DNA of 34,431 nt from NCBI GenBank assembly GCA_000739535.1, contig DF820464.1, forward strand, positions 657,273 to 691,703, given 5' to 3'. The notes below the pieces were generated by a model. The model was not told the DNA's origin. It did not search any database and saw nothing but the letters and a program-made list of their open reading frames with translations. The DNA comes from Candidatus Vecturithrix granuli. Its GTDB lineage: Bacteria > Moduliflexota > Moduliflexia > Moduliflexales > Moduliflexaceae. Of the stretch, positions 15,191 to 22,844 are shown in pieces (position 1 is the first letter of the stretch; every line of letters starts with the position of its first letter). The translations under genes and the position numbers were made by a program.

Positions 15191-15232
15191 AGACATTATC
15201 GCAAATAATCCGGATTATTCGCGATAATGTCT
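15191..15232. terminator. Near-perfect 42-bp palindrome
   Basis: The left half AGACATTATCGC... (15191-15211) and right half (15212-15232) are reverse complements at 20 of 21 positions with no loop, centred on CCGG. It lies between the convergent beta-helix gene and the cytidylate-kinase-like gene, so a bidirectional terminator is plausible. A cruciform or a protein-binding site is also possible. The following 148 bases (15233-15380) show nothing I can name. Confidence 0.6.
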
Positions 15233-15380
15233 CTTGAATACATTGTTCATCAGTTCAAAAAGATTGAGGAGTTTATCAGCAATATCAGCTTCGCATCTAT
15301 CTATTTCAGGTCTTCGGTTATTTCAGTGTTTGGGTATTGCGGTCGGATGATCTCATTGTTCTGGCAGTAGAGAGGAGTAG

Positions 15381-16046
15381 TTATGCAGAAACGTTTGTTG
15401 ATGGATTTTCGCGTGCGGCGTTCACAATAATTTTTACGATTGTTTCAACATCCCACTTTCCGGAATTAAGCACCAGATGATACAGCGTCGGATCAGATAC
15501 CTCAATATTGTGAAATCGTTTCAAATAATCCGCGATGGCATGATCGCGTTTTTCTACCATTTTTCGGGCTTCCTCTTCAGTGAGATGTTCGCGTGCCTGT
15601 ACCCGTTGAATTCGATTGTCTAAGGGAGCAATCAGACGGACATGTAGCACACCGGGCGTGTCCTTCAAAACGGCCTGTCCCCCTCGCCCCACAATTACAA
15701 CATTCCCTTTCTTGCTGGCGGCCAGGATAAGATTATTCACAAAAACCACGCTCTCTTGTTCCCCGATTTTTTGACTCACTTTGGTCCAGGCCCCGGTCGT
15801 ACTCTGTGCCCAGGCCCCAACTTCCATCATATTCGATTTCGATTTGAACAGACGTTCCAAAATCCCTTTGGCCTGGTATTTATCTTCTGAAAAATCAATC
15901 ACTTCCTGTTCGACTAATCCCATATCAGCAGCGATTCTATCCATGAGTCGTTTTTCAAAATATTGATATCCCAATTCCTTGCACACCTGCGTTGCAATTT
16001 CCGTTCCTCCGCTGCCAAATTGCCGAGAAATCGTAATAACTGTCAT
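15381..16046 (-). CDS. Cytidylate-kinase-like P-loop protein
   Basis: A 221-residue protein of the cytidylate kinase-like family. The start MTVITISRQFGSGG is chosen because AAAGGGGGAAAG precedes it at good spacing; longer frames lack support. The P-loop is SRQFGSGGTEIA. ELGYQYFEKRLMDRIA and VIVGRGGQAVL (with GVLHVRLIAPLDNRIQRV) match the family, while the NMP-binding region is short and divergent, with a charged lid EHLTEEEARKMVEKRD. True Cmk phosphorylates CMP/dCMP; this subgroup usually occurs beside a real cmk and its substrate is not settled. It is divergent from a CDP-alcohol phosphotransferase gene. That could link it to CDP-activated lipid metabolism, but this is context only. Confidence 0.82.
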   Translation of the reverse strand: MTVITISRQFGSGGTEIATQVCKELGYQYFEKRLMDRIAADMGLVEQEVIDFSEDKYQAKGILERLFKSKSNMMEVGAWAQSTTGAWTKVSQKIGEQESVVFVNNLILAASKKGNVVIVGRGGQAVLKDTPGVLHVRLIAPLDNRIQRVQAREHLTEEEARKMVEKRDHAIADYLKRFHNIEVSDPTLYHLVLNSGKWDVETIVKIIVNAARENPSTNVSA

Positions 16047-16221
16047 AATCTTTCCCCCTTTCTCCAGGGATGTAACGATCCCTGTCTGTTCGTTGATTTT
16101 TAAGTCCTTCATTTCAACACATCTACATGAAAAATGGGTTGTAACTCGCTCACTGTCAAGAGGAAAATACATGAGAAATACAGGCTTCAAAACACAACAG
16201 AACAGCATTTGATTTTTTCGC

Positions 16222-16250
16222 TTGACAGGCCGCTAAAACGATTGAAATAT
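16222..16250 (+). promoter_or_regulatory. Candidate promoter for the CDP-alcohol phosphotransferase gene
   Basis: A perfect TTGACA (16222-16227) with AAATAT after 17 bases (16245-16250). The start would be near 16257, about 65 bases ahead of the ATG. The -10 is only moderate. Confidence 0.45.
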
Positions 16251-16322
16251 AAGGTGGAATCATGCAGCGTGTAGTAAGTTCGTTGAAGCTCTTTACGTGC
16301 TTGTTTGTAAGGGAGAAACACA

Positions 16323-17018
16323 ATGAAGCGGAATGAATTTAAAGGGGATAAAAAGTTACCCATTATCTCGTTAACAGGGAGTCTGGAACGACAATTGATT
16401 GAGGCCACAATCCATAAAATTCCTCGTTGGATCGAAGGTTACCATCTCACCCTCATGACGATCGTCTGGTCAGCAGGGTTGATCTTTTTCGGTTATCTGG
16501 CGCAATGGAACCGGCACTGGCTCTGGTGTTCTTCGCTCATGGTTTTTCTGCAATGGTTTACGGATTCGTATGATGGGGCCCTGGGACGTTTGCGAGATAC
16601 CGGGATTCCCAAATGGGGCTATTACATGGATCATTTCCTGGATTATATCTTTCTGTGCGCGGTCTTCATCGGCTATTCCTTTCTCTTGCACCAGGAAAAT
16701 CTTAGAGGGTTGTTTGTTCTCCTGACGATCTTCACCGCCTTTATGCTGAATTCGTATCTCTCGTTTGCAGCGACCAATGAATTTAAAATTACATTTTTAG
16801 GGTTTGGTCCTACGGAAATCAGAATCCTCTTTATGCTGTTCAACACCTACCTGATTTTCTTCGGCAGCGAATTTGTTGAAAAGCATATACAATACATCAT
16901 TCCCATGGTCCTGATCGTTCTTACTATCGTCGTCTTCCGAACGCAGAAATACATCTGGAATATTGATATGAATGAAAAACAAGCCAGGCATGAACACAAA
17001 GAAAGAACAGAAGAGTAA
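16323..17018 (+). CDS. CDP-alcohol phosphatidyltransferase family membrane enzyme
   Basis: A 231-residue integral membrane protein with about six hydrophobic segments (about 45-61, 66-82, 106-122, 128-150, 164-180, 190-208). The family signature is present as D81-SYD84-G85-ALG88-R89...G99-YYM-D103-HFL-D107. These Asp residues bind the catalytic metal ions and the CDP-alcohol. Two departures from the consensus DGxxAR(x8)GxxxDxxxD are visible: Gly replaces the usual Ala before Arg89, and nine rather than eight residues lie between Arg89 and Gly99. The reaction transfers a phospho-alcohol from CDP-alcohol to another alcohol to make a phospholipid. The acceptor is not predictable. The start has AAGGGAG ahead. 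The neighbour on the other strand is a cytidylate-kinase-like gene. Confidence 0.85.
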   Translation: MKRNEFKGDKKLPIISLTGSLERQLIEATIHKIPRWIEGYHLTLMTIVWSAGLIFFGYLAQWNRHWLWCSSLMVFLQWFTDSYDGALGRLRDTGIPKWGYYMDHFLDYIFLCAVFIGYSFLLHQENLRGLFVLLTIFTAFMLNSYLSFAATNEFKITFLGFGPTEIRILFMLFNTYLIFFGSEFVEKHIQYIIPMVLIVLTIVVFRTQKYIWNIDMNEKQARHEHKERTEE

Positions 17019-17065
17019 TAAGTAAAAAGGAAAAATTTTAAAATTATTGTCGAACTGCTTTCATC

Positions 17066-17094
17066 TTGACAAGTTCCCATATAATTTTTACAAA
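17066..17094 (+). promoter_or_regulatory. Candidate promoter for pxpB
   Basis: TTGACA (17066-17071), a 17-base spacer and TACAAA (17089-17094). The start would be near 17101, leaving a leader of about 90 bases before the ATG at 17192. A TATAAT in the spacer is too close to this -35 to pair with it. Confidence 0.45.
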
Positions 17095-17191
17095 GTGCCT
17101 GTTTTTTGATGTATGGGATAGGAGGAATTTGTTTCTGACACCGCGCCAATCATGCAAATCTTGTAAATCAAGGTTCAGACAATCAGGAATT

Positions 17192-17932
17192 ATGTACGCA
17201 CAATTTCGTTATCTTCCGGCCGGAGACAGTGCTCTGGTCGTTGAACTCGGCAATGAGATTGATCCGGTGATTAATCAGACCATTCGAGGTCTGGTGCTGA
17301 CCTTACAGCAGCAGACCATTCCAGGCATTCGCGAGTATGTGCCGACTTATCGTTCGTTGATGATTCTCTATGATCCAGCGGTGCTCTGGTTTGATGACCT
17401 AATTGAACAGGTGAAAAAGGTAGAATCGCGGTTAGAAGCTGTATCGCTGCCGGAACCGAAAATTTTGGAAGTGCCGGTAGCGTATGGCGGAGAATTCGGG
17501 CCGGATCTTGATTTTGTCGCTGAACACACCCATCTGAGCGTCGAAAAAGTGATCGCGCTGCACACGGGGCGGGATTATCTGGTGTATATGCTTGGTTTTA
17601 CGCCGGGTTTCTGCTATCTCGGCGGCCTGTCGGAACAATTGGAAACGCCGCGCCTGGCGACGCCACGCACGAAAATTCCGGCCGGGTCAGTAGGAATTGC
17701 AGGTAAGCAAACCGGTGTGTATCCGATTGATTCGCCTGGCGGTTGGCAATTGATCGGACGCACGCCGCTGTGTTTGTTCGATCCGCAGCGTGATCCGGCT
17801 GTGCTTATCACCGCTGGCGATTACGTGCGCTTTGTGCAAATTGACGAACCTACCTATCACCAACTTGCGGAACAGGTGCAGCGCGGAGAGTTGACGATTC
17901 AGACTGTCTCATCTCATCTCATCACGGGATGA
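17192..17932 (+). CDS. pxpB: 5-oxoprolinase subunit B / KipI-type protein
   Basis: A 246-residue protein of the PxpB (KipI) family. The start MYAQFRYLPAGDSALVVELG matches family N-termini and has AGGAAT upstream; the longer frame has no support. The hallmark GFTPGFCYLGGL (about 132-143) and KTGVYP/PGGWQLIGRTPL region (about 170-190) are clear. PxpB works with PxpA and PxpC to hydrolyse 5-oxoproline to glutamate using ATP; in Bacillus the homologue KipI inhibits sporulation kinase KinA. Neither pxpA nor pxpC is next to it here, so it stands alone in the window. Its stop codon region overlaps that of the convergent ywbE homologue by 11 bases. Confidence 0.92.
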   Translation: MYAQFRYLPAGDSALVVELGNEIDPVINQTIRGLVLTLQQQTIPGIREYVPTYRSLMILYDPAVLWFDDLIEQVKKVESRLEAVSLPEPKILEVPVAYGGEFGPDLDFVAEHTHLSVEKVIALHTGRDYLVYMLGFTPGFCYLGGLSEQLETPRLATPRTKIPAGSVGIAGKQTGVYPIDSPGGWQLIGRTPLCLFDPQRDPAVLITAGDYVRFVQIDEPTYHQLAEQVQRGELTIQTVSSHLITG

Positions 17933-18116
17933 TTTCTTTTACTCGACCGATTTCGCCGCTTTCCAGGCGGACTTTAATTCCGTGATGGTGAAAAGGGGAT
18001 TTTGTCAGAACATCTTTTACGATCCCTTTCGTGAGTTTTCCAGATCGCTGATCTTGCTTTAACACGATAAATACCTGTAATCCGGGATATATCTGTTCAC
18101 GTTTTGTTCCATCCAT
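17922..18116 (-). CDS. ywbE: YwbE-family protein (DUF2196)
   Basis: A 64-residue protein very like the YwbE family: MDGTKREQIYPGLQVFIVLK, GKLTKGIVKDVLT, HGIKVRLESGEIGRVKEI. This is a small beta-rich, probably KOW/SH3-like fold of unknown function. The ATG at 18116 is preferred over an extension to 18149 because it opens the conserved MDG. AGGAGG lies upstream, about 12 bases away, a little far. The gene converges on pxpB with an 11-base overlap of the coding ends. Confidence 0.85.
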   Translation of the reverse strand: MDGTKREQIYPGLQVFIVLKQDQRSGKLTKGIVKDVLTKSPFHHHGIKVRLESGEIGRVKEIIP

Positions 18117-18530
18117 ATAACTCGTTTCCCTCCTATTACAAGACCACATTAATTTTGACAGGCAAGTACCTGAACAAAATTATTTTCATATTTTGCATCA
18201 CCGTTCGTGCTGAATTGTGAAGACAGAGACAACCACAAAAGCCATCGTTTCTCGAATCGAGTTGTTGACAGAGTAAAATCCATTCCGCGTCTTGTAAAAG
18301 CATTGGAACGCTCGGAAAAATCACTCAATAGGGCATTGGTCGTCCGCGGAAACACATTGCGCCCAAGCGTCAGTCTCAAAACTGAAGCAGGCCCAGGCCC
18401 ACTCAAGTTTTTCAGAGAAATACTTGCACACAAGACTCCCAGAGTCTCCGAGACTTTGGGAGTTTATCGTTTCAGAGCAAAAACCTATATATGGGGGGGA
18501 ATCGGGCAATTACGCCGCCTTACATGTTGT
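18117..18530. other. Long non-coding stretch with one hairpin
   Basis: About 410 bases between the ywbE start and the lysJ stop. Frames exist on both strands (for example 18207-18542 on +) but lack ribosome binding sites and family resemblance, run into lysJ, and look like chance. The only structure I see is the inverted repeat at 18435-18463. A repeat element or a decayed gene is possible. Confidence 0.5.
18435..18463. terminator. Inverted repeat downstream of lysJ
   Basis: ACTCCCAGAGTCT (18435-18447) and AGACTTTGGGAGT (18451-18463) pair at 12 of 13 positions with a 3-base loop. It lies about 70 bases past the lysJ stop on the minus strand. No clear T-run follows, so it is a possible terminator or repeat. 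Confidence 0.45.
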
Positions 18531-19694
18531 TCATGCCCCTAACACTATGCGCAGAGCGTTTACAGTGCGATCGATGTGCGTTTTTTCGACAATCAGCGGC
18601 GGTACCAGACGCAGCACGGTTGTCCCGCAGATCATCACTACAATTTTGTGGTCTGTTTGTAAAGCTTTCAAATATTTCTGCACTTTGGCTTTGAGCTCAA
18701 TGCCTATCATCAAGCCTTTCCCCCGGATTTCCCGAATAAGAGGGGAATGAATTCTCAAGAGTTGGTCCCGCAGATAGATTCCCATCTCAGCGCTGCGGTC
18801 AAGCAAACCTTCATCCTCAATCGCTTGAATCGCAGCTAAGGCGGCAGCGCAGGCCAGTGGATTGCCGCCGAAGGTGGATCCATGGTCGCCGGGCTGAAAT
18901 TGCGGCAGGCGCGGACCAAGAGCTACAGCCCCAATCGGGAATCCGCCGCCTAACCCTTTGGCCATACAGACCATATCGGGTTTGACCTGTTCATCGTGCA
19001 TAAAAGCAAACCATTCACCAGTGCGCCCGAATCCGGTTTGAATTTCATCCACAAGCAAAAGTACGCCGGTTTCCTGACACCAATCACTGAGCTGCGCCAG
19101 ATAATCCTCGTCCGGAACATAGACGCCGCCTTCGCCCTGAATCGGTTCGACCAGGATCGCTGCCGTTTGATCGGTGACGGCCTCTTTCACTGCATCAACA
19201 TCATTATAAGGCACACGTTTAAATCCGGGCACCAACGGTTCGAATGGTTGGCGATACTTTTGTTTGGCAGTCGCGGTTAAAGCCCCAAAGGTGCGACCGT
19301 GAAAGGCGTTCTGCATCACGATGAAGTCAGTCTTGCCGGTGGCTGCGCGGGCAAACTTGAGAGCCGCTTCAATAGCTTCTGTGCCGCTGTTACACAGAAA
19401 AAAGCGATTGTAACCTTCAGGGAAAATCGTGCTCAATTTTGCCAGGAGTTCGGCCCGACGATCGTTGTAAAAGAGTTCAGGACAGGTGATCAAGATCCTG
19501 GCTTGTTCCGTAATCGCCTGCACGACGCGATCGTGACAATGACCAAGATTGGCAACCGCAATTCCGGCCCCCATGTCCAGATATTCGACGCCGTCGCTAT
19601 CCCAGAGCGACATGCCTTTACCTTTGACCATCACAACCGGGCGTTTCGCATACACTCCAGGTTCATGTTGTTCTTCAATTGCTTGATAATCCAT
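18531..19694 (-). CDS. lysJ: LysW-gamma-L-lysine (or ornithine) aminotransferase
   Basis: A 387-residue class-III PLP aminotransferase of the ArgD/LysJ group. ATG at 19694 (MDYQAIEEQHEPG) has GGAAG at good spacing; a TTG six codons upstream is less likely. Visible motifs: NSGTEAIEAALKFARA (102-117), the PLP-binding D216-E217 (LLLVDEIQTGFGRTG) and the Schiff-base lysine K246 (MAKGLGGGFPIG), then HGSTFGGNPLACAAALA. It moves an amino group from glutamate to the LysW-bound semialdehyde. It is last in lysW-X-Y-Z-J; the carrier context favours LysJ over plain ArgD. The deacylase (LysK) that would free the product is not in the window. LysJ-type enzymes can serve both lysine and arginine synthesis. 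Confidence 0.92.
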   Translation of the reverse strand: MDYQAIEEQHEPGVYAKRPVVMVKGKGMSLWDSDGVEYLDMGAGIAVANLGHCHDRVVQAITEQARILITCPELFYNDRRAELLAKLSTIFPEGYNRFFLCNSGTEAIEAALKFARAATGKTDFIVMQNAFHGRTFGALTATAKQKYRQPFEPLVPGFKRVPYNDVDAVKEAVTDQTAAILVEPIQGEGGVYVPDEDYLAQLSDWCQETGVLLLVDEIQTGFGRTGEWFAFMHDEQVKPDMVCMAKGLGGGFPIGAVALGPRLPQFQPGDHGSTFGGNPLACAAALAAIQAIEDEGLLDRSAEMGIYLRDQLLRIHSPLIREIRGKGLMIGIELKAKVQKYLKALQTDHKIVVMICGTTVLRLVPPLIVEKTHIDRTVNALRIVLGA

Positions 19695-19772
19695 ATTTTT
19701 CTTCCATGTCAATCACGTTTATAGTAAACGCTTAAGCATTTCATCACGTCGCTGAAGCCGGCGACTACGAAC

Positions 19773-20582
19773 CTATTGAATAACCGTACAATTCCCGGCC
19801 AGGGCGTTCGAGAGTGGGGTCTGTACTTTACCGCTTGTTAAGCGTACACAGGCTACCCCTTCTAGAATCGCTTCACTTGCCCCGAGAATTTTTTTCTTCA
19901 TGCGTCCCCGAGCAATATCCATATATCTCTCAATATTTGTTTTGGGAATATGCATAATCAAGGAATCAGGCTGCGAAACATCTTTCAGCAATCCAGGAAC
20001 ATTGGTAAATATAATCAGTTCCTGCGCCTGTAATGCGCCCGCAATTTTTGCCGCAGCCCGGTCGCCATCCACATTAATCGCTTCATATTCGTTGCTCAGC
20101 GCAATCGGCGCAATCACCGGCGTATAACCCGCATCGCACAAAATCTGTAATAACTTCGTATTGACGTTCTCAACTTTCCCGGTATAATCATCGCGGATTA
20201 TACGACGTTTTCCATCAATCATCGCTTGAATCGCTTTCTTGCGTTCCCCCATGAGCAGTCGCCCGTCGCAGCCGGTTAAGCCAAACGCATTGATGCCTTG
20301 CTGCTGGAGCGTTTCCACTATCAGCGTATTGATTTTTCCGGCAACCGCCATGATAAAAATTTCCAGCGTTTTACGATCCGTGCGCCGGCTTTCATGCCCG
20401 GATACAGAGGTGAGAAACTCTGGAGGATGATTGAGCGCAAGGCTTAACTGATTGGTTTCGTGCGATGCGCCATGCACCACAATAATCTGCTGCCCGGCTT
20501 TGATGTGCGCAGCAATATCTGCGCAAATCTGTTGATAATCCGTACCTTCACTTCCGCCAATTTTGATCACAATCATAATCAT
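19773..20582 (-). CDS. lysZ: LysW-gamma-L-alpha-aminoadipate kinase
   Basis: A 269-residue amino-acid kinase of the ArgB/LysZ group. Start MIMIVIKIGGSEG: the ATG at 20582 overlaps the lysY stop in an ATGA, giving translational coupling, though the second Met (20576) is also possible. The phosphate-binding GGSEG, the IIVVHGASHE loop, the substrate region (VSGHESRRTDRKT), INVDGDRAAAKIAGAL and GRMKKKILGA match the family. It phosphorylates the carrier-bound side-chain carboxylate, after which LysY reduces it. The downstream gene lysJ begins 78 bases after its stop. Confidence 0.92.
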   Translation of the reverse strand: MIMIVIKIGGSEGTDYQQICADIAAHIKAGQQIIVVHGASHETNQLSLALNHPPEFLTSVSGHESRRTDRKTLEIFIMAVAGKINTLIVETLQQQGINAFGLTGCDGRLLMGERKKAIQAMIDGKRRIIRDDYTGKVENVNTKLLQILCDAGYTPVIAPIALSNEYEAINVDGDRAAAKIAGALQAQELIIFTNVPGLLKDVSQPDSLIMHIPKTNIERYMDIARGRMKKKILGASEAILEGVACVRLTSGKVQTPLSNALAGNCTVIQ

Positions 20583-21625
20583 ACCGGATGAAGTCCCGGA
20601 AATGAGAGCCCTGCGGTTTCCGGAAATCCACACATCACATTCATGGCCTGCACGGCATTGCCAGCAGCCCCTTTCATAAGGTTATCAATCGCGCTGATAA
20701 TGACAATTCGTCCGGATTCTTCATCGATTTCAAAACCAACATCACAATAATTCGAGCCAATGAGAATTTTCGGTTCGGGATATCGGTAAATGCCCTGACT
20801 GTCCTTGACAATCCGCATGAAGGGTTCATCCTGATATGCCATGCGAAAAATTTTCCACAGATCTTTATCTCGAAGTTTTTCCGGTGTAAATACGTGCAGA
20901 GTTGCCAGAATACCGCGCACCATGTCAATCGCTGTGACGGACATTTGAACTTTGGATGCTTCGGTCCAGCCCATCACTTGCAGCACTTCCGCCGTATGAC
21001 GATGACCGACCGGCGAAAAGGAGCGAACGCAGCCACTCCGTTCCGGATGATGTGAAGCTAAGGAGGGTTTATTACCGCCTTCCGAGGAGCCTGCTTTAAT
21101 ATCAACAATCACACGCTCAATAGAAATTCCGGCTTTGACCAGCGGATATAAACCGAGAATCGTGGCGGTGGCGTTACATCCGGCTCCTGAGGCAAATCGG
21201 CTGATTTTGATGTGTGCACGGTTGACTTCCGGAATGCCATAGGCAAATTCTGGCAGCAATTCCGGCGCGGCATGATCGACCTTATACCAATGTTTGTAGG
21301 TGTCCGGAGTGTTCAGGCGAAAATCTGCGCTCAGGTCAATAATATACTTAGCTTTCTCCCTCAGTTGAGGGACTTTCTCCATGCTAGTTTTGTGCGGCAG
21401 CGACACAAAGAGCACATCACACGGCTCTAGATCAGCAACCGACGAAAATTTCAGTGTGGTTCGACCTCGCAAATTCGGATGAAGGGAATACAGGTATTTT
21501 GTCTGGTTCGATTCAGACGTGGCTTGCTGCACCTCAATTTGCGGATGATCCAATAATAAACGTAACAATTCTCCGCCTGCATAACCAGATGCACCGACAA
21601 TCGATGCTCGTAAGGTTCTATTCAT
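20579..21625 (-). CDS. lysY: LysW-gamma-L-alpha-aminoadipyl-6-phosphate reductase
   Basis: A 348-residue semialdehyde dehydrogenase of the ArgC/LysY group. The NADP-binding GASGYAGGELLRLL (11-24) is at the N-terminus. The catalytic Cys is C150 in SGAGCNATA, the LysY-type form rather than the NPGCYPT of ordinary ArgC. Other signs are DLSADFRL (97-104) and GSSEGG. It reduces the LysZ acyl-phosphate to a semialdehyde. A perfect 13-bp terminator-like hairpin lies just upstream of its ATG, between it and lysX, so it may be made at a different level from lysW and lysX. Its stop overlaps the lysZ start by 4 bases. Confidence 0.93.
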   Translation of the reverse strand: MNRTLRASIVGASGYAGGELLRLLLDHPQIEVQQATSESNQTKYLYSLHPNLRGRTTLKFSSVADLEPCDVLFVSLPHKTSMEKVPQLREKAKYIIDLSADFRLNTPDTYKHWYKVDHAAPELLPEFAYGIPEVNRAHIKISRFASGAGCNATATILGLYPLVKAGISIERVIVDIKAGSSEGGNKPSLASHHPERSGCVRSFSPVGHRHTAEVLQVMGWTEASKVQMSVTAIDMVRGILATLHVFTPEKLRDKDLWKIFRMAYQDEPFMRIVKDSQGIYRYPEPKILIGSNYCDVGFEIDEESGRIVIISAIDNLMKGAAGNAVQAMNVMCGFPETAGLSFPGLHPV

Positions 21626-21633
21626 AAACTATT

Positions 21634-21666
21634 AAAAACCGGGTTTCTTCAAAAAACCCGGTTTTT
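21634..21666. terminator. Intra-operon terminator or attenuator between lysX and lysY
   Basis: AAAAACCGGGTTT (21634-21646) and AAACCCGGTTTTT (21654-21666) are a perfect 13-bp pair with a 7-base loop. On both strands the stem ends in a T-run, a textbook intrinsic terminator. It lies inside the lys gene string, 8 bases before the lysY start, so it would cut lysY-lysZ-lysJ off from lysW-lysX unless read-through, processing or a local promoter exists. Confidence 0.85.
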
Positions 21667-21698
21667 CTGCCCATTTCCGATTCACTCGTCCTGATTTA

Positions 21699-22547
21699 TC
21701 ATCGTTTTTCGGCTTCCTGGATCACATAGTCGACAACTTTACCTGGAATATCCACGCCTGTGACAGCGATGCTGTTGCGAAATTCCATGGTGTAATTAAC
21801 TTCATTAACCACCAAACCCTGCTCGGTTTCAAAGATATCTAATGCCACCACCCCGCCTCCGACAGCTTGAGCGCCACGCACAGAAATATCACGTAATTCA
21901 TCGGTCAGCGGGCAGTTTGTGGCTTTGCCCCCGCGAGCTGTATTGGTGATCCAATGCTCCGATGTGCGATAGATGGCGCAGATATTCTCTTCGCCCACTA
22001 CAAAGGAGCGAATATCACGCCCTTGCGGTTTGGACACATATTTTTGGATATAATACACGGAATGATGATAGGAACCAAGAATTTTCTTGTGCTCCAGTAA
22101 GGCTTCGGCTGCTTCGCGGTCATTGACCTTGGCCAGCAACCGTCCCCACGACCCGACTGCTGGTTTGAGAATCACCGGATAGCCCATATCCTCAATCGCT
22201 TCCAAGGCTGATTCTTCAGTAAAGGCGACCCGGACTTCAGGCACCGGCACTCCGGCTTTGACGAGTTTGATGGTGGTATTGAGTTTATCGCCGCAAACAT
22301 TCGCCGTATAGGCCGAATTAATAGTTTTCACGCCCTGATCATTCAAGATCATGAGTGAATGTAACGCGCGTGAATGGTTAATACAACGCTCAAGAATGAC
22401 ATCAAATTTATTATAGTCATGGCTTGTTAGATTGAAAATCACTTCACGGTCATTGAGCAGTTCTACCTTGACGTTACGATCCTCAAACGCTTTGAGGAGC
22501 AATTTTTCTTCCACCCGTATAATCGAGTGCAGTACGCCTATTTTCAC
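21699..22547 (-). CDS. lysX: Alpha-aminoadipate--LysW ligase
   Basis: A 282-residue ATP-grasp ligase of the RimK/LysX group. It joins the amino group of alpha-aminoadipate to the C-terminal Glu of LysW. The GTG start (22545-22547) lies 3 bases after the lysW stop; its Shine-Dalgarno is GGGGGGAA, made from the codons for the last LysW residues Trp-Gly-Glu. ATP-grasp motifs: [13 protein letters not shown] (about 124-136), [19 protein letters not shown], then NTARGG, VALDIFE and [12 protein letters not shown]. The NEVNxTMEF form is close to that of Thermus LysX as I remember it, which favours aminoadipate over glutamate as substrate, but substrate choice needs testing. Confidence 0.93.
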   Translation of the reverse strand: MKIGVLHSIIRVEEKLLLKAFEDRNVKVELLNDREVIFNLTSHDYNKFDVILERCINHSRALHSLMILNDQGVKTINSAYTANVCGDKLNTTIKLVKAGVPVPEVRVAFTEESALEAIEDMGYPVILKPAVGSWGRLLAKVNDREAAEALLEHKKILGSYHHSVYYIQKYVSKPQGRDIRSFVVGEENICAIYRTSEHWITNTARGGKATNCPLTDELRDISVRGAQAVGGGVVALDIFETEQGLVVNEVNYTMEFRNSIAVTGVDIPGKVVDYVIQEAEKR

Positions 22548-22550
22548 AAT

Positions 22551-22727
22551 TTATTCCCCCCAGTCTTCTTCTTCGTCCGGAGCCTGTTCGAGCACTGGTG
22601 GGATTAAAGAAACGATTTCCAGCGTTTCCCCACAATCCGGGCATTCTATTAATTCATTTTCTTCATAGCCTGCCAAATCGATTTCTGCGCCACATAACGG
22701 ACATTCACACACTCTACGCTTTGCCAT
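22551..22727 (-). CDS. lysW: Alpha-aminoadipate carrier protein LysW
   Basis: A 58-residue protein, short enough to be missed by length filters. It begins MAKRRVCECPLCGAEIDL and ends DEEEDWGE. Four Cys form a zinc ribbon (C9-x2-C12 and C29-x2-C32) and the C-terminal EDWGE carries the Glu58 whose side-chain carboxyl accepts the amino-acid substrate. LysW then holds the intermediate while LysX, LysY, LysZ and LysJ act, with the acidic tail docking on each enzyme. AAGGAGCG lies just upstream. First gene of the lys string; a candidate promoter with an overlapping palindrome is at 22802-22844. Confidence 0.95.
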   Translation of the reverse strand: MAKRRVCECPLCGAEIDLAGYEENELIECPDCGETLEIVSLIPPVLEQAPDEEEDWGE

Positions 22728-22801
22728 AATAACGCTCCTTGTTTCCCTCGTTTTCCATAACTCTCTGACACTCGCTGTTCATCACGGTGTTATGGATACG
22801 T

Positions 22802-22844
22802 GGAGATATGTTAACATATATCCAATAGTGTTAATGAGGTGCAA
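22802..22844 (-). promoter_or_regulatory. lysW promoter with overlapping operator-like palindrome
   Basis: On the minus strand TTGCAC (forward GTGCAA at 22839-22844), 17 bases, then ATATAT (22816-22821). A near-perfect 22-bp palindrome centred on GTTAAC (22802-22823; 20 of 22 positions symmetric) covers the -10 and start point. This is the usual place for a repressor site; a lysine- or arginine-responsive regulator is the natural guess. Confidence 0.5.

Noticed and set aside
17066-17191. N-terminal extension of pxpB by 42 residues
   Set aside because: It would begin inside the predicted promoter and adds a segment not found in the family.
18207-18542. 111-codon + frame between ywbE and lysJ
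   Set aside because: No ribosome binding site or family likeness; it crosses the hairpin at 18435-18463 and ends inside lysJ. Possibly decayed coding DNA, but not supported.
22728-22810. Lysine riboswitch in the lysW leader
   Set aside because: The leader is too short for the L-box, which needs well over 150 bases, and none of its core pieces are seen.
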